DNA of 64,000 bases from an uncultured Lachnospiraceae bacterium (GTDB lineage: Bacteria > Bacillota > Clostridia > Lachnospirales > Lachnospiraceae), in NCBI GenBank assembly GCA_910587765.1, contig CAJUNR010000004.1:62001-126000 (forward strand), given 5' to 3'. Position 1 is the stretch's first letter; the number at the start of each line of letters is the position of its first letter. Shown in pieces: positions 1 to 7,957 of the stretch. The translations under genes were made by a program, and so were the position numbers. The notes beneath the pieces are model-generated. The model was not told the DNA's origin and did no database searches. It saw only the letters and a list, made by a program, of their open reading frames with translations.

Positions 1-394
1 TTTATGGGAAAGTGAGCGGACGGCGGTTAGTCACCGCCCCCTGTTCGATTGGACTCTGGTGCACATGCACCAGAGTTGCTTTGTCTACAGTCTGAATGTG
101 AGCGACATTTTGTCGTTTGCGTTGAAAAAATGGCAGTCCATATTTTTGATCTGATAATCCCTGTAATGTGGTGGCGGACATTTTGTCCGCCACCACTCTG
201 TTACCAGTGAGCCGGTGTTATATGCTGCCGCAAAATGATGTTGAATATCGGGTGGCCTGTGTCCAAAATATCGGGTGCAGAGCCGCTGTTTTAGCTGTTT
301 GATATGACAGAGATATAAAGTATCATGAAACGATGAAAAGAAATATTGCCGGAGCCTGGAGCCGTTCTTCCGGTACGGCAGGAAGGAGGAAACT
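1..394. other. Non-coding leader of the recombinase gene, rich in dyads
   Basis: No convincing gene is seen in this stretch. It holds three dyads: 53-76 (10-bp arms around ACAT), 103-115 (CGACA-TTT-TGTCG) and 168-196 (perfect 13-bp arms around TTT). The last two share the core GACATTTTGTC. A ribosome site (GGAAGGAGG, 381-389) closes the region. Serine recombinases bind dyads of about 26-30 bp, so these may be recombination or autoregulatory sites; that role is inference. Confidence 0.5.
168..196. repeat. Perfect 13-bp inverted repeat upstream of the recombinase
   Basis: Arms GTGGTGGCGGACA (168-180) and TGTCCGCCACCAC (184-196) are perfectly complementary around TTT. No T-run follows, so an ordinary terminator is unlikely. 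The size and symmetry would suit a serine-recombinase binding site; a transcribed hairpin is the alternative. Confidence 0.6.
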
Positions 395-1003
395 ATGGCG
401 AACATATATGGATATATCCGGGTCAGCAGCCGCGACCAGAATGAGGACAGGCAGAAGCTGGCATTCCAGGAACTGGCTATCCCGGCAAAGAATATTTTTA
501 TGGATAAGCAGTCCGGCAAGAATTTTGAACGTCCGGCTTATAAGAAGATGGTGCGGCGGATGAAAAAGGATGACCTGCTCTACATCAAGAGCATAGACCG
601 GCTGGGGCGCAATTATGCGGAGATACTGGAGCAGTGGCGGATTCTTACTAAGGAGAATGGGATTGACATTGTGGTGCTGGATATGCCGCTTCTGGACACC
701 CGGAGAGGCAAAGACCTGATGGGGACATTTTTAAGCGACATTGTACTACAGGTGCTGTCTTTTGTGGCGGAGAATGAACGGACGAACATCCGGCAGCGGC
801 AGGCAGAAGGAATTGCGGCTGCAAAAGCCAGAGGGGTGCGTTTCGGAAGGCCTCCAAGTCCCCTGCCGGAGAACTTCCATGAAGCCTGCCAGCTATGGAA
901 ATCCGGGAAAGTGACTGGAACGGCAGCGGCGGAGCTATGCGGTATGCCACTGTCCACGTTCCGCTACCGGGCGGAAGTCTACCAAAAAGCCGGATTATCG
1001 TAA
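395..1003 (+). CDS. Serine recombinase, resolvase/invertase type
   Basis: This 202-aa site-specific recombinase cuts and rejoins DNA through a serine-phosphate intermediate. The resolvase domain begins at residue 1: the catalytic serine lies in RVSSRDQ (Ser11), followed by the conserved DRLGRN (68-73) and the long E-helix region (about 125-147) ending in RFGRP. Residues 160-195 form a short C-terminal helix-turn-helix, as in Tn3 resolvases and Hin-like invertases. There is no N-terminal MerR-type domain, which argues against an IS607 TnpA. The ATG is set by GGAAGGAGG six bases upstream. Next downstream is a TnpB-like gene. The strong dyads on both sides suggest the enzyme acts locally or controls its own promoter. 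The recombinase call is firm; whether it resolves, inverts or transposes is not known. Confidence 0.93.
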   Translation: MANIYGYIRVSSRDQNEDRQKLAFQELAIPAKNIFMDKQSGKNFERPAYKKMVRRMKKDDLLYIKSIDRLGRNYAEILEQWRILTKENGIDIVVLDMPLLDTRRGKDLMGTFLSDIVLQVLSFVAENERTNIRQRQAEGIAAAKARGVRFGRPPSPLPENFHEACQLWKSGKVTGTAAAELCGMPLSTFRYRAEVYQKAGLS

Positions 1004-1251
1004 GTGGACATTTTTACAGAAATGTGTACTTTTTGGTTATAGTAATATATCGGCTTTATAGGGAAAAACATTAGCACATATTTGTTAAAAAATCAAGAGT
1101 GAGTTTTTGCTTTTTCGGGAATTTCTACCAAATTATAGAATTTTATTCAGTTTAGAAATCCCCTTCGGAATTGTTCCAAAAAGTACACTTTGTTGGAACA
1201 CACAACAGGATTTCTGCCTGTCTGCAGTTTTGAACGATTTTGGAGGAATAG
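1004..1251. other. Intergenic region with inverted repeats, possible invertible segment
   Basis: A perfect 13-bp inverted repeat, GTGTACTTTTTGG (1024-1036) and CCAAAAAGTACAC (1176-1188), encloses 139 bp of AT-rich DNA. The right copy lies inside a larger dyad (1173-1199) with outer arms GTTCCAA and TTGGAAC. The enclosed DNA contains a TATAAT-like hexamer on the minus strand (within 1130-1140) that points toward the recombinase. Inversion by the neighbouring recombinase would turn it toward the TnpB-like gene. Inversion is inferred, not shown. Confidence 0.45.
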
Positions 1252-2616
1252 ATGGAGCTGGCGTCTGACTTTGAGAAAGCAAAAAAGACAGAGATACCGC
1301 AGCGCACTTTGTGCAGGACGGTACGCCAGTACAGCAGCAGGCCGATTCCGGAAGAAGATATGAAAAAGCTTCTGGAAATCGCGGAGGATTGCCGCCGGGT
1401 TAAAAATTATGTATATGCCCGCTACGGCGGCCTGTCCGGTCTGCCGAAACTCTATCCAGGCTATACCGTCCAGAACGAGATGACAAAAAGCGGACTCAGG
1501 GATTCTATGAAGATGCCGTCCGTGTATTTTTATCTGGCGGTGTTTGATGCGCTTGGGGATATCAAATGCCAATGGACCAGAACCCGGACAAAGCTTCTGG
1601 AGCTGGTGGAGAAAAACGAAAATTTCTCCGCAGAAGAGAAACATTATCTCTGTTTCCTGCTGAAAGTCAACAATGCTTTTGAAGGGGTGCTGAACCGGCG
1701 TGAAGCAGTACTGCCGGGAGAGATTCAGAAAAGGTACGAGGAAATTGCTGCGGCAGTGGACACAGAGCGATTGAAGCGGTATCTGTGCAGGCAGGTGAGA
1801 AAGTATCATGTGAAACTGCATACGGACTTTGCATCGGGATTCTCCGTGTCAGAAAGGGCATACCGCTATGCGGATCACGGCATTTACATCTCCGTCAAGG
1901 AGAAGAGAAAACGTATATTCGTGCCCCTGACGGACAATAACCGTTATAGCCGCCAGATCAGAGTCTGCCTGTTTTCGCAGGAACACCGCCTGGAGATTCA
2001 TGTGCCGGTGGATGTATCAGTAAAAGAACACGAAGAATATGTAAATCTGGTAGGCGTATCCATGGGATATCATGTCATGCTGACGACGGACAGAGGAGAG
2101 CAGTACGGGGCGGAACTGGGGAAATATCAGACAGAGTATGCGGAATGGATGCGTATACAGACTGGGATTTATAACCGAAACCGAAGCAGCAATCCGGGAA
2201 GAAAAAAATACGGAGATAAGAAACGGCGGTTTACAGAACGGATACACAGTTACATTAATCATGAGCTGAATCGTTTTTTTGAGACAGAAAAACCGCGGAC
2301 GGTTTATATTGCAAGACTTCCGGGATTTCTGAAAGGCGGTGTCAACCGCAGGATCAATCATTCCGTCAGCATGTGGCAGAGAGGGTATATTCGCAGTCGG
2401 CTGGAGCAAAAATGCAGAGAACAGTCGGTGGAGCTGGTGGAAGTATACGCTAAGGATATCAGCAGGGAGTGCAGCGTATGCGGTACGTCCGGCAGAAAAA
2501 AAGATGGGATTTTCATTTGCGAAGCCTGCGGACGGACAGAAGAGGAAAAGACCAATACGGCGCAGAATGCGAAAAAGCGGGGGCTGGAAGACGGGCGGCG
2601 GGCGGCGGGTGATTAA
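1252..2616 (+). CDS. TnpB-family protein with all RuvC catalytic residues lost (TldR-like)
   Basis: This 454-aa protein aligns with the C-terminal half of TnpB, the RNA-guided nuclease of IS200/IS605 and IS607 elements. RuvC-I reads VGVSMGY, with Ser270 where TnpB has Asp. RuvC-II reads VYIARL, with Ala354 in place of Glu. RuvC-III reads EEKTNTAQNA, with Lys433 in place of Asp. The OrfB zinc ribbon is intact (Cys407, Cys410, Cys423, Cys426), as is the AQNA helix, so loss is confined to the active site. Established work has shown that such dead TnpBs (TldR) can be RNA-guided transcriptional repressors; that role here is inference. The ATG follows TTTTGGAGG with good spacing. A structured non-coding stretch lies directly downstream, where a TnpB guide RNA would be expected. 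The alternative is a decaying transposon gene, but a full-length frame without stops argues against simple decay. Confidence 0.85.
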   Translation: MELASDFEKAKKTEIPQRTLCRTVRQYSSRPIPEEDMKKLLEIAEDCRRVKNYVYARYGGLSGLPKLYPGYTVQNEMTKSGLRDSMKMPSVYFYLAVFDALGDIKCQWTRTRTKLLELVEKNENFSAEEKHYLCFLLKVNNAFEGVLNRREAVLPGEIQKRYEEIAAAVDTERLKRYLCRQVRKYHVKLHTDFASGFSVSERAYRYADHGIYISVKEKRKRIFVPLTDNNRYSRQIRVCLFSQEHRLEIHVPVDVSVKEHEEYVNLVGVSMGYHVMLTTDRGEQYGAELGKYQTEYAEWMRIQTGIYNRNRSSNPGRKKYGDKKRRFTERIHSYINHELNRFFETEKPRTVYIARLPGFLKGGVNRRINHSVSMWQRGYIRSRLEQKCREQSVELVEVYAKDISRECSVCGTSGRKKDGIFICEACGRTEEEKTNTAQNAKKRGLEDGRRAAGD

Positions 2617-2888
2617 AAATACGATCATAAGAACGGCGTTCCGGATAAACAACTGTCCGGTTGGAGACAGAGGTTTTACCGTGAGGACCGGAGGGCAGGT
2701 TCCTGATATAAAAAACAATACGGCATTAGAAGGCGGAACAGTCCGCGCATTGGGTATGCCAGGACCCTGGGAACATGGATCCGTATCCGTGATGTACCGG
2801 GGAGCGAAGCGGGAACAGGTTCCCGCATCGTTCGGAAGAACCGGCGGTTCGGTCGAACGACCAATATGTCTTATTTAATAAAGAAGAA
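2617..2888 (+). ncRNA. Candidate guide-RNA (omega/reRNA-like) region after the dead TnpB
   Basis: No credible gene fills this stretch. Its 3' part is densely paired: GCGGGAA-CAGG-TTCCCGC (2809-2826), GAACC-GGC-GGTTC (2838-2850) and GGTCG-AA-CGACC (2851-2862). TnpB guide RNAs are encoded overlapping or just after tnpB and end in a scaffold hairpin followed by a guide of about 16-20 nt. By that model the guide would start near 2863 (AATATGTCTTATTTAATA). The structure is seen; the RNA, its ends and the guide are inference. Confidence 0.35.
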
Positions 2889-2912
2889 ATGCTCAGAGGA
2901 GAGACAGGCGGA

Positions 2913-5468
2913 ATGAGAAAAGCACAAAAAGAGCAGGCAGAGAGCTTTATAAAAGTTTTGGGCAGGACGCATGAAGAGATCCGGAAACGGATCGGTGCCC
3001 GGGACTATGTGTCGGCAAGAGAACTGCTCGGTCAGTGCCAGGAAGGCGCCATAAAGCTTGGAGAACTGATTGAAGAGGCAGAGGGAGAGAACTTTAAGAC
3101 AATCCCGATTCTGGAAAATTACTGCGAACTGGTCTATCAGATTTATATGGAACTGTCTGAAGATCAGGCGGCGGCTTCGGGCCGGATTTACAGGCGTCTG
3201 TGCAAAATGCAGAGACAGGTGGAGAACAGTATCCGAAACGACATCAAGGTTCGGTATGAGATTGTGTTTATGCCGTATAAAGCGTCGATGTGGGATTCTA
3301 TGGAGAGCGTCTGGCAGGCGGCCGACGCGGATCCGGACTGTGACGCGTACGTGGTGCCGATTCCGTACTACGACAGAGGAACGACCGGCTGTCCGGAGGC
3401 ATTCCATTATGAAGGGAAGGAGTTTCCGCCGTATGTGCCGGTAACCGGTTATGATTCCTATCGCCTGGAAAAACGGATGCCTGATGTCATCTATATCCAC
3501 AATCCATATGATCATGCGAATTATGTGACAAGTGTGGATCCACGGTTTTATTCAGATCGATTAAAAACATGCACCAGATGTTTGGTATATATACCTTATT
3601 ATTCAACCGCCGGAGGAATGAGCGAGGGACAGTCCTCCTGTCCGGCTTATTATCATGCAGATTACATCGTTGTACAGGCGGAAAAGTATCGGCGTTTTTT
3701 CGATCCGGCGATTCAGCAGGAGAAACTGCTTCCGCTCGGCTCACCAAAATTTGACAGAGTCCTGCGGATGTGTGCCAATCCGCCGGAGCCGCCGGAGAAA
3801 TGGAAGGAAAAGACGGAAGGCCGGAGGGTCTTTTTCTACAACACGAGTATCGGCGGGATGCTTGCGGATACGGACGCGTTTCTGAAGAAGATGGAATATG
3901 TGTTCGGACTGTTTAAGGGGAGAGAGGATGTCTGTCTTCTGTGGCGTCCCCATCCGCTTATGGAATCTACGTTTGCGTCTATGCGGGCGTCTCTGAAGCC
4001 CCGGTATGATACACTGAAAGCCGCGTTTATGGATGCGGACCTGGGAATCTATGACGATACTCCGGACATTACGCAGTCGATTGCGTTTTCCGACGCCTAT
4101 ATCGGAGACGCGGGAACGAGTGTCACCTCTCTGTTCGGGATTGCCGGGAAACCGCTGTTTCTTCTTGATAACCGTATTCACTCACTTCCGGAAGACGACG
4201 ACTGGAGAGGGGAGTATATAAAACCGGTATTTGATCTGCAGGGTGACGACCGCTATCAGGTCACGAAGAACAACCAGCTCTGGTATTCCGAGAGGAATGA
4301 TTATCAGTATCGGTTTTGTATGGATCTGGGAACGGGATACTCCGGTGGACAGTACTATCAGAGAGCAGTCGGTATCGGAGACAGGATCTATGTGATTCCG
4401 GCAAATGCCCGGAATCTGCTGATCATTCATGACGGAAAGATTCGGAAAATTCCGTTTAAAATACAGACGGAGCAGCCGGGAGCGTTTCGCGGAAGCTGGT
4501 ATAATGAGCGGTATCTTTTTCTGTTTCCGAACAGATATCCGCTGCTTGTACGCTTTGATCTGGCGACGGAAGAACTTCATTATGTGGAGGGGTTGAGTTC
4601 TTTCTGCGTGAAAATGATCAATGGGGAGCGCGCGATGGGCGGCATCGGACTGTACGGAAACGAACTGGTTTTTGCTTCCCCGGAAAATAACGATTTTCTG
4701 TTTCTGGATATAGATACATTGGAAGCAAGGGGGCTGAACAGTCATTCCCGGTGCGCGCAGGGGACGCAGGCGATTCTGGAAGTTGGGGATGAACTGTGGC
4801 TCCTGCCTCTGAACGGCATGACGGTCACTCGCTGGAATCCGGAGACCGGAGCAGTCAGAGAATATGCGGATCTGCCGGAAGGATTCCGGTCTGTGCGGTG
4901 GCCTTCCGGAGAGAAATGTTCTGAGAGGCCGTTTGGCGGCATGGCTGCTTTTGAAAAGGACGGCAGGGACTGTATCGTATTCTCCCCATGCTGGGGGAAC
5001 ATGTATGTGGAGCTGGATCCGGAGACGGGAGCGATGACGGAATGGAAGCCGCCGGTTGTGTTTTCAAACTGCGGAAAGAACGGATATTTCACGGCGGCCG
5101 GTATGGGCGGATTTGTCATGAAACTGCCGTACACGAAGCAGGAAGAGCAGAGGATCTGGTATGCTCCGGAGAGAAAACTTTACCGTGTCAACATGAGGAC
5201 CGGAGCGTATGAAGAAATTAACATACAATTTGATGAGAATGAGTTAAGAGCACGGGAGCCGGGGTTTATGGAAGTGTCAGAATGGATGCAGTATGCGCTG
5301 ACGGAGAGTGCCTTTAATTCGCTGAAGGATTTTCTGGATCAGCGTATCACCGGTCATGCATTTGACAGAGAGAGGCAGATACAGGCTTTCGCCAGAATCA
5401 ATGTGAATACCGGAGGGACGTGCGGGGAAGAGATTCATCGCTTTGTGCTCGGGAAACTGCAGGGGTGA
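2913..5468 (+). CDS. CDP-glycerol glycerophosphotransferase-like protein with C-terminal propeller-like domain
   Basis: This 851-aa protein probably transfers a polyol phosphate from a CDP donor to a cell-surface polymer. Residues 1-95 are helical. The region of about 100-430 looks like the GT-B fold of the TagB/TagF family, with the conserved WRPHPL near residue 342 and DAGTSVTSLFGI near 396-409. About residues 440-760 form repeated beta-rich blocks (for example LDPETGAMTEW and LFLDIDTLEARG), suggesting a beta-propeller of the Kelch or PQQ kind. There is no membrane segment. The ATG at 2913 follows GGAGAG; an in-frame ATG at 2889 has a poorer ribosome site. It is the first gene of the glycopolymer locus and is followed 21 bp later by a TagD-type cytidylyltransferase fusion that could supply its donor. 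The acceptor is unknown. Confidence 0.75.
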   Translation: MRKAQKEQAESFIKVLGRTHEEIRKRIGARDYVSARELLGQCQEGAIKLGELIEEAEGENFKTIPILENYCELVYQIYMELSEDQAAASGRIYRRLCKMQRQVENSIRNDIKVRYEIVFMPYKASMWDSMESVWQAADADPDCDAYVVPIPYYDRGTTGCPEAFHYEGKEFPPYVPVTGYDSYRLEKRMPDVIYIHNPYDHANYVTSVDPRFYSDRLKTCTRCLVYIPYYSTAGGMSEGQSSCPAYYHADYIVVQAEKYRRFFDPAIQQEKLLPLGSPKFDRVLRMCANPPEPPEKWKEKTEGRRVFFYNTSIGGMLADTDAFLKKMEYVFGLFKGREDVCLLWRPHPLMESTFASMRASLKPRYDTLKAAFMDADLGIYDDTPDITQSIAFSDAYIGDAGTSVTSLFGIAGKPLFLLDNRIHSLPEDDDWRGEYIKPVFDLQGDDRYQVTKNNQLWYSERNDYQYRFCMDLGTGYSGGQYYQRAVGIGDRIYVIPANARNLLIIHDGKIRKIPFKIQTEQPGAFRGSWYNERYLFLFPNRYPLLVRFDLATEELHYVEGLSSFCVKMINGERAMGGIGLYGNELVFASPENNDFLFLDIDTLEARGLNSHSRCAQGTQAILEVGDELWLLPLNGMTVTRWNPETGAVREYADLPEGFRSVRWPSGEKCSERPFGGMAAFEKDGRDCIVFSPCWGNMYVELDPETGAMTEWKPPVVFSNCGKNGYFTAAGMGGFVMKLPYTKQEEQRIWYAPERKLYRVNMRTGAYEEINIQFDENELRAREPGFMEVSEWMQYALTESAFNSLKDFLDQRITGHAFDRERQIQAFARINVNTGGTCGEEIHRFVLGKLQG

Positions 5469-5489
5469 GAGAGGAATCAGGAAGAAAGC

Positions 5490-6836
5490 ATGAAGAAAGT
5501 AATTACATACGGTACGTTCGATCTCTTTCACGAAGGCCATTACCGGCTGCTTCAAAGGGCAAAGGCGCTGGGCGATTATCTGATCGTGGGCGTGACAACG
5601 GAAGCGTATGACCGGACGAGAGGAAAGCTGAATGTTGTCGATTCGCTGGTGACCCGCATTGAGAATGTCAAAAAGACCGGATTTGCGGATGAAATCATCA
5701 TTGAGGAGTCGTCAGGACAGAAGTTCAGCGACATCAAGAAGTATGAGGTTGATATCTTTACGGTCGGTTCGGACTGGGTCGGATATTTTGACTATTTGAA
5801 AGATTACTGTGAAGTGATCTATCTGGAACGGACCAAAAACATATCCAGTACCATGCTGCGGGAGAAAAACAGCCGGATCCAGAGGATCGGGATCATCGGT
5901 ACCGGACGGATCGCCGACCGGTTTGTTCCGGAGGCGAGACAGGTCAGCGGCGTCAATACTCAGGGGGTCTATAATCCGCACATCGAAAGTGCCAGGCGCT
6001 TTGCCGAACGGTGGGAAATCAACGCGTATGAGGATATGGAAACCTTTTACCAGGCGGTAGACATCGTCTATATCGCGTCTCCGCACGAAACGCATTACGA
6101 ATATATCCGCTCCGCGCTGGAACATGGAAAGCATGTTCTGTGCGAGAAACCGATGGTGCTTCAAAAGGAGCAGGCGGAGAAACTGTTTGCCTGTGCGCAG
6201 GAAAAGGGTCTGGTGCTGTGCGAAGGAATCAAGACGGCGTACTGTCCCGGCTTTCATAAGCTGCTTGGGATTGCCTGCAGCGGGACGATCGGCAGCATCC
6301 GCAATGTCGAAGCCTGCTTTACAAAGCTGGAAGCTTCGGAAAGCAGGGAGCTGACCGACCGTGTATACGGCGGCAGTTTCACGGAATTGGGAAGCTACGT
6401 GATGCTGCCGGTTCTGAAACTTTTCGGAAAAGATTACAAGTCGGTGCGCTTTGACAGTATCCGTGACGGGAGCGGGCTGGATCTTTTTACAAAGGTTTCG
6501 CTGTGTTATCCGACCGGGATTGCGACGGCAACCTGCGGGCTGGGAGTGAAGTCGGAAGGCCGCCTGCTGATCGCCGGCACCAGAGGTTATCTCGTCGCAG
6601 AAGCTCCCTGGTGGAAGACTTCTTATTTCGAGGTGCATTATGAGGATGCGGGTGCGGTAGAGAAATATTCGGAACGCTTCCTGGGGGACGGGCTGAGGTA
6701 TGAGATCAGTGATTTCCTCTCTATGATCAACGGGAACAAAAACGGCGGTTTCAAACTGAGTCGCGGAGAATCGGTCGAGCTGGCCGGCCTGATGGAGCGG
6801 TTTATGCGGGAAAACGGCCGTGAAAGGAGTTTTTGA
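5490..6836 (+). CDS. TagD-type cytidylyltransferase fused to a Gfo/Idh/MocA oxidoreductase
   Basis: This is a two-domain enzyme of 448 aa. Residues 1-125 are a glycerol-3-phosphate cytidylyltransferase-like domain with YGTFDLFHEGH (7-17, the HxGH nucleotide site) and ISSTMLR (about 117-123); the domain normally stands alone at about 130 aa. Residues 132-448 are a Gfo/Idh/MocA dehydrogenase: GIIGTGRIADRF is the NAD(P)-binding turn and EKPMV (near 219) the signature lysine motif. The fusion suggests one protein reduces a keto sugar or polyol phosphate and activates it with CTP, giving a CDP-polyol for the transferases around it. The substrate is unknown. The ATG at 5490 opens directly on the TagD start (MKKVITYGTFD) and lies shortly after a GAGAGGA ribosome site. 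Confidence 0.85.
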   Translation: MKKVITYGTFDLFHEGHYRLLQRAKALGDYLIVGVTTEAYDRTRGKLNVVDSLVTRIENVKKTGFADEIIIEESSGQKFSDIKKYEVDIFTVGSDWVGYFDYLKDYCEVIYLERTKNISSTMLREKNSRIQRIGIIGTGRIADRFVPEARQVSGVNTQGVYNPHIESARRFAERWEINAYEDMETFYQAVDIVYIASPHETHYEYIRSALEHGKHVLCEKPMVLQKEQAEKLFACAQEKGLVLCEGIKTAYCPGFHKLLGIACSGTIGSIRNVEACFTKLEASESRELTDRVYGGSFTELGSYVMLPVLKLFGKDYKSVRFDSIRDGSGLDLFTKVSLCYPTGIATATCGLGVKSEGRLLIAGTRGYLVAEAPWWKTSYFEVHYEDAGAVEKYSERFLGDGLRYEISDFLSMINGNKNGGFKLSRGESVELAGLMERFMRENGRERSF

Positions 6837-6837
6837 G

Positions 6838-7839
6838 ATGAGATTTATATCACGGAGGAAAAGCCGCGGAAATAGAAAAGGGGCGGACAGAATGCTCGTT
6901 CTGGCGCTGCTGGCCGTTCTGACAGCGCAACTGATGCCGGTGTACATGCCGACAGAGGTTCTGGCAGCGGAAACAGGTACGGTATCCGGCAATACGATCG
7001 GGAAGGAACCATCCGTATCGGGGAATGCAAGCGTGAAAGAAGAGGAACCGGAAGGAGAGAAAAAAACAGATACTCCCGGGGAGAAGGAATTACCGGAAGA
7101 GGAGGAACGGGAAACGGTATCCTCCGCTGTGGAAGCAGTGGTTCCGCTTTACAACTACGATGTGACAAACGTAGTGGTGCCTGCCAGATTCGCCGTGGCG
7201 CTGAATCCTTATCAGATGCCGATTCGGATCGACGATACGAAGGTGTCTGCGGAACAGGTCGTATCGAGAAATTACGGAATCATTAATAAAAGCTCAACGG
7301 ATAAACTTGTTACGGTGACGCTCACCGTGGAAGATCTGAATGAAGGCAGGATTCTGTTTGTCGATTCCGCAGAGGAAGCGCAGAATGCCGGAGAGGATAT
7401 TTATGCGCTTTATCTGGCGGCGGTGCCTGCGGACGACAGCGGGATTCGGGTCGGCGGCGAGAGCGCGGATCAGAACACTTCTGCCGCGGAACTGTCGGAC
7501 GTGGATATGACGGCGGCGGAAGACCGGCCGCTGGTTCTGAGAGAAGGGGAGAATCAATTCACATTCAAACTGTCCAGAGCGGTTTACTGTTTTGAAGACG
7601 GCAGCGGACTGGAACTGGATGAGGACGGCAGCGGGCACAGGAAGAGTCTGAAGCTCTCCGGCCTGGCGTCCGGCGAAGGCGGAGCGACCGCCTTTACATT
7701 TAAAGGTGTGATGAATCCGAAAGCGGACTGGGGAAAGCTGTTGAACGGTCTGCGGATCTGTGCGGTCTATACATACAGGACGGCGTCCGGTGATGAAAAG
7801 ATTGCCGAAGGAACGGGGGCAGTGGTGGAGACAGAATAG
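6838..7839 (+). CDS. Secreted VSGN-motif surface protein A
   Basis: This 333-aa protein has a basic N-terminus and a hydrophobic stretch (about residues 19-40) followed by VLAAE, consistent with a signal peptide. After it come two VSGN motifs (TVSGNT, SVSGNA) in an acidic, low-complexity linker. The folded part (about 105-333) is clearly paralogous to the protein at 8519-9662: both share a VVVPARF/VVVPADY strand, an NPYQ/NPDQ element, SRNYGI/SRNFGI and DKLVTV/DKIVSV, and both contain YALYLAAVPAD-type and GVMNP/GSMNK-type blocks. I do not recognise a named family. ATG 6838 is chosen because GAAAGGAG (6822-6829) sits before it; it follows the previous stop by one base. It could be a surface-layer or fibre component modified by the surrounding glycan enzymes, which is speculation. 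Confidence 0.7.
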   Translation: MRFISRRKSRGNRKGADRMLVLALLAVLTAQLMPVYMPTEVLAAETGTVSGNTIGKEPSVSGNASVKEEEPEGEKKTDTPGEKELPEEEERETVSSAVEAVVPLYNYDVTNVVVPARFAVALNPYQMPIRIDDTKVSAEQVVSRNYGIINKSSTDKLVTVTLTVEDLNEGRILFVDSAEEAQNAGEDIYALYLAAVPADDSGIRVGGESADQNTSAAELSDVDMTAAEDRPLVLREGENQFTFKLSRAVYCFEDGSGLELDEDGSGHRKSLKLSGLASGEGGATAFTFKGVMNPKADWGKLLNGLRICAVYTYRTASGDEKIAEGTGAVVETE

Positions 7840-7921
7840 TGTCCCGGGGGCTGGAAGTCAAAAAGGTAACACAACCATATGCCTGTAAAATATGTTGTGG
7901 GGAACAGGCGGCATGAACGAG

Positions 7922-7941
7922 ATATGAATGAAAATTCATAT
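7922..7941 (+). promoter_or_regulatory. Hairpin just ahead of a ribosome-binding site
   Basis: ATATGAAT-GAAA-ATTCATAT forms a perfect 8-bp stem with a GAAA tetraloop, ending just before AGAGGAG (7943-7949), the ribosome site of the next gene. A second imperfect stem lies upstream (about 7871-7900). The pair may process or stabilise the transcript between the two surface-protein genes. Confidence 0.4.
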
Positions 7942-7957
7942 AGAGAGGAGTTGTAAT

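Noticed and set aside
1..200. CRISPR repeats
   Set aside because: The dyads differ in length and spacing and there are no regular direct repeats with spacers.
395..2616. IS607 element (TnpA plus TnpB)
   Set aside because: The recombinase lacks the N-terminal MerR-type domain of IS607 TnpA and has a C-terminal helix-turn-helix instead, and the TnpB is catalytically dead.
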